Positions 7,940 to 16,848 of a stretch of 64,000 nucleotides of DNA are shown here, one piece after another (position 1 is the stretch's first letter; every line of letters starts with the position of its first letter). The notes under the pieces were generated by a model that was not told where the DNA came from, ran no database searches, and saw nothing but the letters and a program-made list of their open reading frames with translations. The DNA is from Martinezella lusitana (GTDB lineage Bacteria; Pseudomonadota; Alphaproteobacteria; Rhizobiales; Rhizobiaceae), in NCBI RefSeq assembly GCF_900094565.1, contig NZ_FMAF01000026.1, positions 1 to 64,000 on the forward strand, written 5' to 3'. Made by a program: the position numbers and the translations under genes.

Positions 7940-9789
7940 TATTGTTCGGCCTTCTCAATCGCTCTTTTGACCACCAGCGGCACGCCCGTGCGCTTCCATT
8001 TCTCGAAAACGCCGTCCGCCCAAGGTTGGTCTCCGATTTTCGGAACGATCCCCGGAGTAATCTGCGCCGGTGGACGATCGTTCAGAAATGCCGCCAATCG
8101 TAGTCCTTGCTGAGGATCGGCTTTCGCAACCGCGAGGCAGGCTTCCAGGATAGCTGGAACTCCCCATTCTTGTTCTTGATGAGCACGGTCCAGGAGACGA
8201 TCCATAATGATCGAGGTTTCTACGCGCGACACGCGTGCCAATTTGTCGACCAGGGCCGCAGCCATTTCAGGGTGGGTGAGCATTGCGGTCAATATTTCGG
8301 CCGCTTCGGTCGTTAAACGGTCACCGGGCGTTATGAGCGGCGCGTGCTCGCGGCTCACATACAAAGCGCCCAACAACTTCGCATCGTGTAGCGGCGGAGG
8401 CAAAGCCAGCCATTCCCTCGAGAAAGGAGCATCCCAGGGCGCGGCAAGGTTTAGGTCTTTTCCCTCTGTGGCCGCTTCTTCCCAATCCTTCAGGAATCTG
8501 GGTTTGCCGTCATCGTCTTGGCTAACGGCCTTCAATAGTTCGGCGTAAGCCAACGGGCTACCGAGACGTTCGAACAGGAGAAGCTTGGCGAGGACCGCCT
8601 CATCCACGCCGACGCCCTGAGCATTGGAGATCGCCATGCGGATAGAAAGTGCATTCAGGAAACGCTTGATCAGTCGGGGATTACCGACGATGCCCGAGGC
8701 AGTCGTCATGATAGGCGCAAGCCTTTCAGCCGTATCAAAACGTCCGATAAGATCTGCCGGTATGTTCTCGTGCAGTCCCGTTACATATGCCTTGTCGACG
8801 CGCGCGCCCTGCCACGTCTTTCGCAACTGATCGATTATCCCAACCCGCAGTTTTTCCTTTACGTCGTCCTTCAAGTCGCTGTTTTCGATGTAGAGCAACA
8901 TCATGTACGCGCGGACTTCCTGCGTTCCCAAGGGAGGAACGCGGATAGGCACCTGGATCAATTTGTCGAAGTAGCTCGTTACAAGTAGATCGTCGGGAAC
9001 GCCTTCGAAATGCTTGCGGACGGCGTGTTTGATCATGTCGTTGTCGGCCGCGATGACGAATGCCGTATTTTTCAGAAACAGGAACAGCCGTATGGCCTCA
9101 AGGGTCGAGATCGTCGTCTCGGGGAGGCAACGGTCAAGGTCGTCGATCAACACGACAAGAGTTACCCCAAGCTCCTCAAGGGTCTCCTCGAAATTATCCC
9201 TGAGGGCTTGGATTTCCTTAGGTGGTGAGGTTTCCTCTGCCGGATTGAGAAGCCCGGAGGCAGCACTTGCCACCTCACCCGCTTTCGATTTGGCGTCTTC
9301 GATTAGTTTTTGGTCGACGGAACCACCTAGAAACCGCTGCCCCAGCCCCCACACTTCGCCGATGAGCCCAGTTGGAGGAAGTCCCATCGACACCGCTATC
9401 GCCGAACCGGCAGCGAGCTTCATTGCACGCAGCCAGTTCACGCGCTTGATGAGCGCCTTGGCCTTGTCTACTCCTCTTTCGCGCGCTCTTGCTTCCTGCT
9501 CTAGCTTCGTCGCGATGACGTCCATCAATGCGGCGCGAGCGTCGTCATAACCTTGGTAAAGCCAAGCATTGAATTCGACGAAGACGAAGTCCTTCTCGCC
9601 TTCTTTCCTCTCTCGGTTAGCGAGGGATGCTTGGGTCAGTTTTATCATGGAGGATTTTCCAATGCCCCATGATCCCGAGACACCGATTGAAATTGGGCGC
9701 CCCCGCGCCTGGACGATGATTTCCGCTACGGTGTCGGCCACTCCCGAAAAATTAAGGAAGTCTTTTTCAGTCTCATTATCTGCCCACAT
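7939..9789 (-). CDS. qatA: QatA, KAP-family P-loop NTPase of the Qat defence system
   Basis: A 616-residue KAP NTPase. Walker A is GSWGIGKSS at residues 39-47 and Walker B is VVLIDDLDRC near 210-220, followed by LFLFLKNTAFVIAADND, a typical KAP segment. A hydrophobic stretch (LAAGSAIAVSMGLP, about 118-132) interrupts the ATPase core, as in KAP proteins that carry inserted membrane segments. It is first in the qatABCD operon and is divergent from the Gabija-like genes, with about 150 bases between them that should hold both promoters. Full length, no frame damage. Confidence 0.93.
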   Translation of the reverse strand: MWADNETEKDFLNFSGVADTVAEIIVQARGRPISIGVSGSWGIGKSSMIKLTQASLANRERKEGEKDFVFVEFNAWLYQGYDDARAALMDVIATKLEQEARARERGVDKAKALIKRVNWLRAMKLAAGSAIAVSMGLPPTGLIGEVWGLGQRFLGGSVDQKLIEDAKSKAGEVASAASGLLNPAEETSPPKEIQALRDNFEETLEELGVTLVVLIDDLDRCLPETTISTLEAIRLFLFLKNTAFVIAADNDMIKHAVRKHFEGVPDDLLVTSYFDKLIQVPIRVPPLGTQEVRAYMMLLYIENSDLKDDVKEKLRVGIIDQLRKTWQGARVDKAYVTGLHENIPADLIGRFDTAERLAPIMTTASGIVGNPRLIKRFLNALSIRMAISNAQGVGVDEAVLAKLLLFERLGSPLAYAELLKAVSQDDDGKPRFLKDWEEAATEGKDLNLAAPWDAPFSREWLALPPPLHDAKLLGALYVSREHAPLITPGDRLTTEAAEILTAMLTHPEMAAALVDKLARVSRVETSIIMDRLLDRAHQEQEWGVPAILEACLAVAKADPQQGLRLAAFLNDRPPAQITPGIVPKIGDQPWADGVFEKWKRTGVPLVVKRAIEKAEQ

Positions 9790-9941
9790 TCAAGGCCTCC
9801 CCCGTCGCACCTGTCGATAGTAAAACCATCGCACCGAGACGTCGCACCGATGATTCGCGTCACCCTACATTTGCAACGTATTGTTCGCGCCGAAGCTGTG
9901 TCAATTTGGAAATTCTTGCCTCGCTGGAAATAGGGAAGTCG

Positions 9942-11573
9942 ATGTACATCGAGAAGGTCAAGATAAAGAACTTCAAGTGTTTCGAAGGCTGGTTCGCAGC
10001 CGATTTCAATCGGGGCGTCAACATCATCGTCGGCAACAACGAAGCCGGAAAATCCACGCTGCTCGAAGCTATCCATCTATGCCTGACGGGTATGCTGAAC
10101 GGGAAATACCTGCGCAACGAATTATCTCCCTATCTTTTTAACCGGAAGGTCGAGCGGGCGTATCTGGACAGCATCGCCGCGAAACAACCTCTCGATCCGC
10201 CGGAGATCCAGATCGAGCTGTTTTTCGGCGGTGATAGCGACGCGTTGGAAGACCTGCGCGGAAACGGGAATTCCGAGAAAAACGACAAGGCTCGCGGCCT
10301 TCTCTTCTCGATCGAGTTCGACAAGAAATATGACGGTGCCTATACCGAGTTGCTGAAGAACAGGGAGATCAACTCGATACCCTTGGAATTCTATCAGGTG
10401 CAATGGTCGGAATTCTCCCGCCAACCGGCGATGCCTCGCACCATTCCCATTAAATCGGCCCTCATCGATTCAACAAGCACGCGTGTGCAGAGCGGTTCGG
10501 ATATGTACATCTCCCGCATCGTCAGAGAGTTTTTGGACGACAAGGAACGTGTTGCGATATCCCAAGCCCACCGCAAGCTGAAAGACGCCTTCAAGGCCGA
10601 CGGCAATGTCGGCGCCATTAATGAAAGATTGGCGGAAGCGGCGAAGATCAGCCGAAAAAAGGTCAGCATCTCGGTCGATATGTCGTCTCATAATGCCTGG
10701 GAAAACAGCCTCATGACTTATATCGAGGATGTGCCCTTCCACTATATCGGCAAGGGCGAGCAGTGCATCGTCAAAACGCGACTCGCGCTGAGCAGCAAAA
10801 AGAACAGCGAAGCGACCGTATTGCTGATCGAGGAACCGGAAAACCACCTCTCGCACTCGAAGCTCAACCAGCTCATCAGCGATATCAGCACCGACAATAG
10901 CGGCAAGCAGGTCATCATCACCACGCATAGCAGCTTCGTCGCGAACAAACTAGGACTGGACCACCTGATCCTGTTACGGGAAGCGAAGGTCACACGGATC
11001 GAGGATCTGGACGCGAGCGACTTCTTCCATAAGCTGCCTGGCTATGACACGCTGCGTCTCGTGTTGTCGCAGAAGTCGATCCTTGTAGAGGGCGATGCGG
11101 ACGAGCTGGTCGTCCAACGGGCCTACATGGATACCAACGGGGGAAAATTGCCGATCGACGACGAGATCGATGTCATCTCGGTCGGGCTTTCGTTCCTGCG
11201 TTTTCTCGAACTGGCGACGGCGCTGAAAATCCCCGTCGTGGTCGCAACCGACAACGACGGGGATACTGCTGCGCTTGAAAAGAAGTACGCCAAATACAAG
11301 GACGTCGATCATATCACAATCTGCTATGATCCTGTGGTGGATAAGGGCGACCTGGTCCTCGGCGGCAAGCCTTTCAACTATAACACCCTTGAGCCGAAAC
11401 TGGTCAAATCCAATAGCGTCGAGACCTTCAACACGCTGTTCGGTACCAAGCATGATCTCGATAACCTTCATCGTTATATGAAGAACAACAAGACCGAATG
11501 CGCGCTGGCGATTTTCTCGGCGAAGACGAAAATCAGTTATCCGAAATATATTCTGGATGCGATCGCCAAATGA
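9942..11573 (+). CDS. gajA: GajA-like OLD-family ATPase/TOPRIM endonuclease
   Basis: A 543-residue protein, start chosen at MYIEKVKIKNFKCF, which gives the canonical SMC/OLD N-terminus; an earlier TTG at 9906 is possible. Walker A GNNEAGKST is at residues 31-39; Walker B LLIEEPENHLSHS follows in the ATPase half. The C-terminal TOPRIM domain shows ILVEGDADELV (Glu) and VVATDNDGDTAALEKKY (DxD). OLD nuclease plus UvrD-like helicase is the Gabija arrangement, in which GajA cuts phage DNA on nucleotide depletion. The next gene overlaps by ATGA. Confidence 0.88.
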   Translation: MYIEKVKIKNFKCFEGWFAADFNRGVNIIVGNNEAGKSTLLEAIHLCLTGMLNGKYLRNELSPYLFNRKVERAYLDSIAAKQPLDPPEIQIELFFGGDSDALEDLRGNGNSEKNDKARGLLFSIEFDKKYDGAYTELLKNREINSIPLEFYQVQWSEFSRQPAMPRTIPIKSALIDSTSTRVQSGSDMYISRIVREFLDDKERVAISQAHRKLKDAFKADGNVGAINERLAEAAKISRKKVSISVDMSSHNAWENSLMTYIEDVPFHYIGKGEQCIVKTRLALSSKKNSEATVLLIEEPENHLSHSKLNQLISDISTDNSGKQVIITTHSSFVANKLGLDHLILLREAKVTRIEDLDASDFFHKLPGYDTLRLVLSQKSILVEGDADELVVQRAYMDTNGGKLPIDDEIDVISVGLSFLRFLELATALKIPVVVATDNDGDTAALEKKYAKYKDVDHITICYDPVVDKGDLVLGGKPFNYNTLEPKLVKSNSVETFNTLFGTKHDLDNLHRYMKNNKTECALAIFSAKTKISYPKYILDAIAK

Positions 11574-12709
11574 TGGGGCCGAATAAGCTCGTCATTGCTG
11601 CGGCAGGCTCGGGGAAGACCACCTACCTCGTCAGGCAGGCGCTTGCCGTTGAACAAAAACGGGTCCTCATCACCACCTACACGGAATCGAACGAAAAAGA
11701 GATCCGGCGCAAATTTTTCGAAATCAATGGCTCGGTTCCGGGCAACGTGCATATCCAGACCTGGTTCAGTCTGCTGATCGAGCACGGCATCAAGCCCTTT
11801 CAAGGCAAGCTGTTCGATTGGGATGTCGCTGGCATGCTTCTAGTTTCGCAGAGATCCGGTTTGCGCGGGCGCGACCGGCAAGGCCGTCCCATGTATTGGG
11901 GTGAGGAAGATTTCAGACGCTGCTACTTCGACCGTCGAAATCGCGTCTATTCAGACAAATTGTCGAGGCTGATGATACGGTGCAACGAGGCATCGGACGG
12001 CGCTGTCATCGAGCGGCTTTCCCGTATCTATCACTTTATTTTCGTAGATGAGGTGCAGGATCTGGCAGGCCACGACCTCGACATTTTGGCGGCGCTCTTC
12101 CAAAGCCCCGTCAACGTCGTCATGGTGGGTGATCCCCGTCAGGTCACCTATGTGACCCATCTGGAGGCTCGCCTTAAGAAGTACAGGGATGGCGGCATTG
12201 CCGACTTCATTCGGGCGGAACTTCCCCGAAAGGTTACCTGCGATATTGATGTGACCAGCCTCATGACATCGCACCGAAATAGCACCGCTATCTGTGAACT
12301 ATCGTCGAAGCTCTATCCAAAGTTGGCGGCTGCGACTGCATGTAAATGCGTCGACTGCAGGCAGCCGGTCCCTGGTGATGCGGGTCTCCACATCGTCCGA
12401 CGTAACGATCTGCCACGCTATCTCAAGACCGGACGACCGGTACAGCTGCGATGGAGTTCCGCCGTTAAGGTCGCATCTGTAGAACTGCCGTCGCTTACAT
12501 TCGGACGATCCAAGGGACTCGGTTTTGACCGCGTCATTATCTATCCGACGAATGAAATGATGGACTGGCTGAAGAGCGCCCAATCGGCGTTGAAAGCCGA
12601 AACCCGTGCAAAACTCTATGTTGCCCTAACCCGCGCAAGGCATACGGTAGCGGTGGTCCATGACCTTGCCGATGGTGAAGTCGTTCCAGGATTCACATTG
12701 TTCCAGTAG
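11570..12709 (+). CDS. gajB: GajB-like compact UvrD/PcrA-family helicase
   Basis: A 379-residue superfamily 1 helicase. Motif I AAAGSGKTTYL is at about 10-20, motif II FIFVDEVQDLAG in the middle, motif III VVMVGDPRQVTY and motif VI LYVALTRARHTV near the C-terminus. The ATG overlaps the nuclease stop (ATGATG), so it is translationally coupled. It is clearly shorter than the roughly 490-500 residues I remember for classical GajB, with reduced 1B/2B subdomains, so this is best called Gabija-like. A C-x2-C pair (CKCVDC) is also present near residue 260. Confidence 0.82.
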   Translation: MMGPNKLVIAAAGSGKTTYLVRQALAVEQKRVLITTYTESNEKEIRRKFFEINGSVPGNVHIQTWFSLLIEHGIKPFQGKLFDWDVAGMLLVSQRSGLRGRDRQGRPMYWGEEDFRRCYFDRRNRVYSDKLSRLMIRCNEASDGAVIERLSRIYHFIFVDEVQDLAGHDLDILAALFQSPVNVVMVGDPRQVTYVTHLEARLKKYRDGGIADFIRAELPRKVTCDIDVTSLMTSHRNSTAICELSSKLYPKLAAATACKCVDCRQPVPGDAGLHIVRRNDLPRYLKTGRPVQLRWSSAVKVASVELPSLTFGRSKGLGFDRVIIYPTNEMMDWLKSAQSALKAETRAKLYVALTRARHTVAVVHDLADGEVVPGFTLFQ

Positions 12710-12794
12710 CGAAAATCTCCGGAAAATGCACCCTATATAGATCTATGATTTCATCCTTGGCGGTGGGGCATCATCTTCCGATGATGACCTTTTT

Positions 12795-14030
12795 CTAGGT
12801 AGCTTCGTTGAATTCCCGATACAGCTCGATTGTGGGCAGATGTGCATCGATAGTCTCGCGCACCTTCGCGGCCATCGGCAGGTTGTTTTTCTCGTTTTTC
12901 CACACATCCATAAACCGTCCGACCGTCTCGCGTGCTGTGTCGAGGACCAGCTTTTCGGACAGCGCCGACTTGGCGGCCAGATGTGCAAGCTCGTCCTTCG
13001 ATAGCTCCGCCATTCTTTTCGTGCGTGAAAAGTTAAGCGCGGCCGTATCCTCTCCCTCGATATAGGGGATTGTCGATAGCAGGTCGTAAGCCGGCGAGAG
13101 CGCAGGGGTACGGCGATCGGGGTAGATCAGCGACCAGTTCTTCAGATGCATGTCGCCATTGCCGATCAGTGTGCTGAAGACCAACCGGCGGATGAACTCC
13201 GCCACGTCGGCCGTGCTCGTCTCGATGCCGAGGACGCGGGCGATCATCCGGTAATTGCCCTTGCTGTACTTGTCATCCGGCTTCACGCCAAACACCTGCG
13301 CAAAATCCTCGATATGCACCGGACCCTCCGGCGTACGGTCGAAACGCCTAATGGCGAGCGCCTGCCCGTGCAGTTCTCCTACCCCCTGTGGCAGGCCGCT
13401 CACCGCATCCAGCTCGACCAGCTGGATCTCCGGCACGTCCATGCCCATCATCGCGGCGATGGTCATCATGGAGAATTCGTTCTCCGGCACGCCGCTATAC
13501 TGCTGGGAGGGCAGCTTCACGATCCATGATCCACCGGTACCCTCGGCCGGAATAGTCAGGCCGCCTCCCTTCGTGGTGTTCTTGAAGGCCGAGAATTTCA
13601 GCTGCACACCGGCCAACGAAAAGCGCAATGCATTCGGTCGCGCTTCGACAGAAGCCTGCTCGTCATCGGGCGGCAGGTCATCACCCACGGTGGGATGGAC
13701 CGTCACTGCACCGGGCAGATCACGACCGAGCATCCAGAGCAGGAAGAATTCCCGCGTCTGTTTTACGCCAGCACGCTCGGCGAGGTATTTTCGCAGCGGC
13801 CCTTCCGGCAACAGGTTCGAGAAGAAGGGTGGGACCACCATGTTATATGGGCGGAACTTCGTAATCAGGGCGCCGAACGGGTCCTTGAAGGACAAGCTGA
13901 GTGTCGGCCGCTTTTCGTTTTCGATATAGTCCTCGTTGAATGCGAAGATGGTGCGCCCGTCCTGCAGGTTCGTCAGGGTCGCGACCGGTTCTCCGTTTAG
14001 CCTGACATCGAGTACCGTGACCTTAGGCAT
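12795..14030 (-). CDS. hipA: HipA-family serine/threonine kinase toxin
   Basis: About 411 residues. The N-terminal domain has VLDVRLNGEPVATL and FSNLLPEGPLRKYLAERAG, typical of HipA N1. The kinase core shows GGSWIVKLPSQQYSGVPENE, ALAIRRFDRT, LVFSTLIGNGDMHLKNWSLI (catalytic Asp in GNGDMH) and SPAYDLLST. HipA toxins phosphorylate GltX in E. coli and cause growth arrest. Start taken at MPKVTV; a longer reading from 14078 enters the antitoxin gene and is unlikely. It follows hipB with an eight-base overlap. Confidence 0.92.
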   Translation of the reverse strand: MPKVTVLDVRLNGEPVATLTNLQDGRTIFAFNEDYIENEKRPTLSLSFKDPFGALITKFRPYNMVVPPFFSNLLPEGPLRKYLAERAGVKQTREFFLLWMLGRDLPGAVTVHPTVGDDLPPDDEQASVEARPNALRFSLAGVQLKFSAFKNTTKGGGLTIPAEGTGGSWIVKLPSQQYSGVPENEFSMMTIAAMMGMDVPEIQLVELDAVSGLPQGVGELHGQALAIRRFDRTPEGPVHIEDFAQVFGVKPDDKYSKGNYRMIARVLGIETSTADVAEFIRRLVFSTLIGNGDMHLKNWSLIYPDRRTPALSPAYDLLSTIPYIEGEDTAALNFSRTKRMAELSKDELAHLAAKSALSEKLVLDTARETVGRFMDVWKNEKNNLPMAAKVRETIDAHLPTIELYREFNEAT

Positions 14031-14619
14031 CATCGTCCTCCTCATCCAGCGCGTAGGCCGAGCGCGGGATTGCGTCATCCCGGTCGCGATGCACCGCGGC
14101 GTTGCGCAGTTGCCTTATCTCGCGAACGATCGCACCCATTTCCTGACGTGACATCTTGTCGGTCTGAGAATTTTCAAGGCGGTTGGCTGCCCGCCTGAGG
14201 ATGTCCAGCTCGTCGGGAGTCAGTGGCAGATGGCGTAGGAGGCCCAGGCTATCCTTGAACGCGTCCGCGTCGGCACTCGTCCCGACCCCATACCCGTACT
14301 GCGCAGACGATCGCTCGAGACGCGCGACCAGTTTGCGTTGGTCAGATGTGAGGACGTCATTCGACGCCGAACTACTTTCGAGGATGTTGCGGATCGCCGG
14401 CATCAGCTTCTTCGGCGCAAGGACGATCTCGAGGTCGAGCGCGCGCGCCACATCCACCAAGCTGCCGAGCCCAGGCTCCATTGTACCCCGCTCGATCTGG
14501 GAAATATGGCTCTGCGTCAGGCCCGAACGAGCGCTCAGCTCACGCTGGCTTACTTTCTGTCCTTCCCGGGCAGCGCGTAACTGCTGTGTTATATGCTCTG
14601 TTTTATATGCCACGATCAT
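14023..14619 (-). CDS. hipB: HipB-family XRE antitoxin/repressor
   Basis: About 198 residues with start MIVAYKTEHITQQLRAAREG. An XRE helix-turn-helix (KVSQRELSARSGLTQSHISQ) lies within residues 20-65. The rest is longer than E. coli HipB (88 residues): a C-terminal helical region of about 110 residues ends in an acidic tail. The start codon abuts a perfect inverted repeat containing TATCC and GGATA, as in the known HipB operator, so autoregulation is very likely. It overlaps hipA, consistent with one operon. Confidence 0.88.
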   Translation of the reverse strand: MIVAYKTEHITQQLRAAREGQKVSQRELSARSGLTQSHISQIERGTMEPGLGSLVDVARALDLEIVLAPKKLMPAIRNILESSSASNDVLTSDQRKLVARLERSSAQYGYGVGTSADADAFKDSLGLLRHLPLTPDELDILRRAANRLENSQTDKMSRQEMGAIVREIRQLRNAAVHRDRDDAIPRSAYALDEEDDDA

Positions 14620-14656
14620 TATCCTGTATCGCATGATGGGAGATATACAGGATAAT
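14618..14656. promoter_or_regulatory. HipB operator-like inverted repeat
   Basis: Arms 14618-14629 (ATTATCCTGTAT) and 14645-14656 (ATACAGGATAAT) are perfectly complementary with 15 bases between. The arms contain TATCC and GGATA, the half sites of the E. coli HipB operator. The repeat covers the hipB start codon and immediate upstream region, so binding would block hipBA expression. Confidence 0.75.
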
Positions 14657-14691
14657 ATATAGACAATTCCGTAAGGCAGCGCAACTCTGAT

Positions 14692-14705
14692 ATACAGATC
14701 TGTAT
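14692..14705. promoter_or_regulatory. Perfect 14-base palindrome upstream of hipB
   Basis: ATACAGATCTGTAT is fully self-complementary and lies about 75 bases upstream of the hipB start. It shares ATACAG with the arms of the operator next to it, so it may be a second HipB site or a promoter-proximal regulator site. Confidence 0.45.
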
Positions 14706-14765
14706 CACTGAACAATTTTATATATAATCATATGTCAATCAGCCATGATGACTCATCATACCGGC

Positions 14766-15841
14766 CTAGCTTCTGTAGCCGCCCATGAGGGCGCGCAACA
14801 TATCGGCCTGTGCAGACCCTGCCGGCATCGTATCCACTGTGAAAGGGACATTGATATAGGCCTGCCCGTCAGGTTGCGGCTGCGCATGCACGCCGAATTC
14901 CTCAAAAAGCCGGTAACCGACCGCCCCGACATCGATCAGCGCATCATAGCTCGGCCACTCACCACGCGTATCCCATAGGCCGCGCAGCTGCTCCACCAGC
15001 CGGCCGATCGCCCTGACCAAAGCCTGATCCTCGGTCGGCAATTCTGGCGCCACCTCGCAGAGGTTGTCGGATTCGTTCATCCCGTCCAGATGGCCGAACA
15101 GGTAGGATGCGATCCGCAAGGGCTCAAGAATGACAATACCGACTTCCTGAAAGACCCGCACCACATTGCCATGCAGGCGATAGGACCGGATGGCATCGTG
15201 CGCCCTGCCGCGGCAATCCTTCAACCGAACGGCCAAATTGTCGCGGAAACGGGCTTCCTCGTTGACCGCGAACCCCGCCGACAAACGGCAGACCGCATAT
15301 TCACCCCGGCAGGCTTCGGCGAAGTGCTGCTCGTGATCGCTGATGAAATGCCCGGTCGGCGGACGAAAATGGATGCCGGGAATTGGTCCTCGCGAAAGGC
15401 GATTTCTTCGACATGTGCGCATTCATGGGCGATGATGGCAATGGCCGTGCGGAAATCCTCTTCATCGCGATCGGCCCCCTCGAGCACAATCGGGCATACC
15501 GGACCCGCGGACAAAACGATATGTGTCTTCACGGCGTCGCCACGCATGACCACGACACTCTTTCCGACGCCGGCCAGGCCCTCGTCATTGGTGCGGCTCA
15601 ACGGCGCCAGCCCTTCGACGCCCCGATCGAGGTCGCGCAGCGCCTCGTCGTAATCGACCGCTACGGTCACACCGTCGAGCGCGCTGATATCGATATATTC
15701 CCCGACCTCGCGCAGAATGTGGAACATCTGCTGCCCGAGGCATTCGGCGCCGTACTGGTTGGTGATGCCCTGTACCGTCACCTGAATCTGCGGAAGCGTG
15801 GAGGCAGGCACCTCTTGTCGCGGCGTGTCGCTCGTATCCAT
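14766..15841 (-). pseudogene. HECAH zincin-like protein B, frameshifted
   Basis: The 5' frame (from 15841) encodes MDTSDTPRQE, then a YIDISALDGVTVAVDYDEAL block and the HExxH site IIAHECAHVEEIA at about 139-143. It loses homology to its paralogue after FPASIF. The homologous sequence (HFAEACRGEYAVCRLSAGF) continues in another frame down to 14766. One missing base in the AAAA run at 15366-15369 would restore a single protein of about 357 residues. The paralogue 16849-17838 matches across the whole length. Either a genuine frameshift, a homopolymer error, or slippage. It follows the DUF5677-like gene with a 23-base gap. Function unknown; peptidase activity is inferred from HExxH plus the later Glu (GEYAVC). 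Confidence 0.75.
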
Positions 15842-15864
15842 ATTAGCCCCTCTCTCCCCTCACC

Positions 15865-16590
15865 TCATGCGGTTTCACCCAGCTGCGCCTGCCCGCCGGC
15901 GGCAAGCACCTTATAGCGGGCATGCAGGTTATAGAATGCTTCGTCGCCCACCATGGTGAGTATCATGCGCACAAGGCTGAAGACGCACAGCAAAACGGAG
16001 AGGCCGAGTATGTTCAGCGTCTCCTGCAGCTCGTCTTCCTCCAGCAGAGGATCGAGGCTGAACAATGCGGTCCCGTCCGGCAGGAACGAACGATGCCGTA
16101 ATAGCGAGCTGTAGGTGACATGTGCCGTGTCGGCCGAGATCTCACGATACATGTGCGCCATGCGCGGGAACTGGCTGTCCTTGCTCAGGTCACTCGGCTT
16201 GAGCTGCGCGCCCTTCTTGTCATTCAGGAATTCCTGCAGCAGCTTATGCGAGCCGGCATCAAGGTCCGTCTGCATGTCCTTTAACGCCTTGGCTCTCGAC
16301 CATTTACTCGTGGCTTCGTCATCCTTGAGCGCCTGCAAATAGTCAGGCTTGCGGCACGCTGCATCCATATGGATCGCGCATTCGACGACCTTGCGGCAGG
16401 TACTGCGCACATCGAGCACCTTGTCATGCTCAGCGAGCAACAATGCCGTGTCGAACAATGTCAGGGCACGGGCGAACAGCGCGAATTTCACGAACAGCAG
16501 TTCGGGCTCTTCGCCTTCCGGCGCATCGAAGCTGTCCACGTCCGCGAGCTTCGCCGAGCCATGCGGAAATCCCTCATCCATTGCAGCCAT
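15865..16590 (-). CDS. DUF5677-like protein
   Basis: A 241-residue, largely helical protein. Features that recall DUF5677 are the central LFDTALLLAEHDKVLDVRST followed by RKVVECAIHMDAA, and the later AHMYREISADTAHVTYSS. A hydrophobic segment (LNILGLSVLLCVFSLVRMIL, about 190-210) is near the C-terminus. The first 25 residues are acidic and probably disordered. No catalytic motif is clear. It sits between the two HECAH proteins on the same strand, 23 bases before the second; 258 gene-free bases separate it from the first. The family assignment is from memory and moderate. Confidence 0.6.
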   Translation of the reverse strand: MAAMDEGFPHGSAKLADVDSFDAPEGEEPELLFVKFALFARALTLFDTALLLAEHDKVLDVRSTCRKVVECAIHMDAACRKPDYLQALKDDEATSKWSRAKALKDMQTDLDAGSHKLLQEFLNDKKGAQLKPSDLSKDSQFPRMAHMYREISADTAHVTYSSLLRHRSFLPDGTALFSLDPLLEEDELQETLNILGLSVLLCVFSLVRMILTMVGDEAFYNLHARYKVLAAGGQAQLGETA

Positions 16591-16848
16591 GCTTCATTTA
16601 TCTGGGGCTGATCATCATTCATGCGATTCTTCCTGGTTGCCACCGGTACATGTGGAGTCAAATAGCTATCCGGAGGATAATCCCACCGCCAAATGGTTCG
16701 GCGGAATGCGATGCGACTATGCGATAATCAGGAAGTCGGCAGCCGTCAGCGCCAAACCTTTGTCGAGAGAGGCGAACTGGACCGCAGCAGCCTTTTCCGT
16801 ACCGTCAGCCTGGTACTGGAGAGCACCCGTGTCTTTATATGGCCGTTC

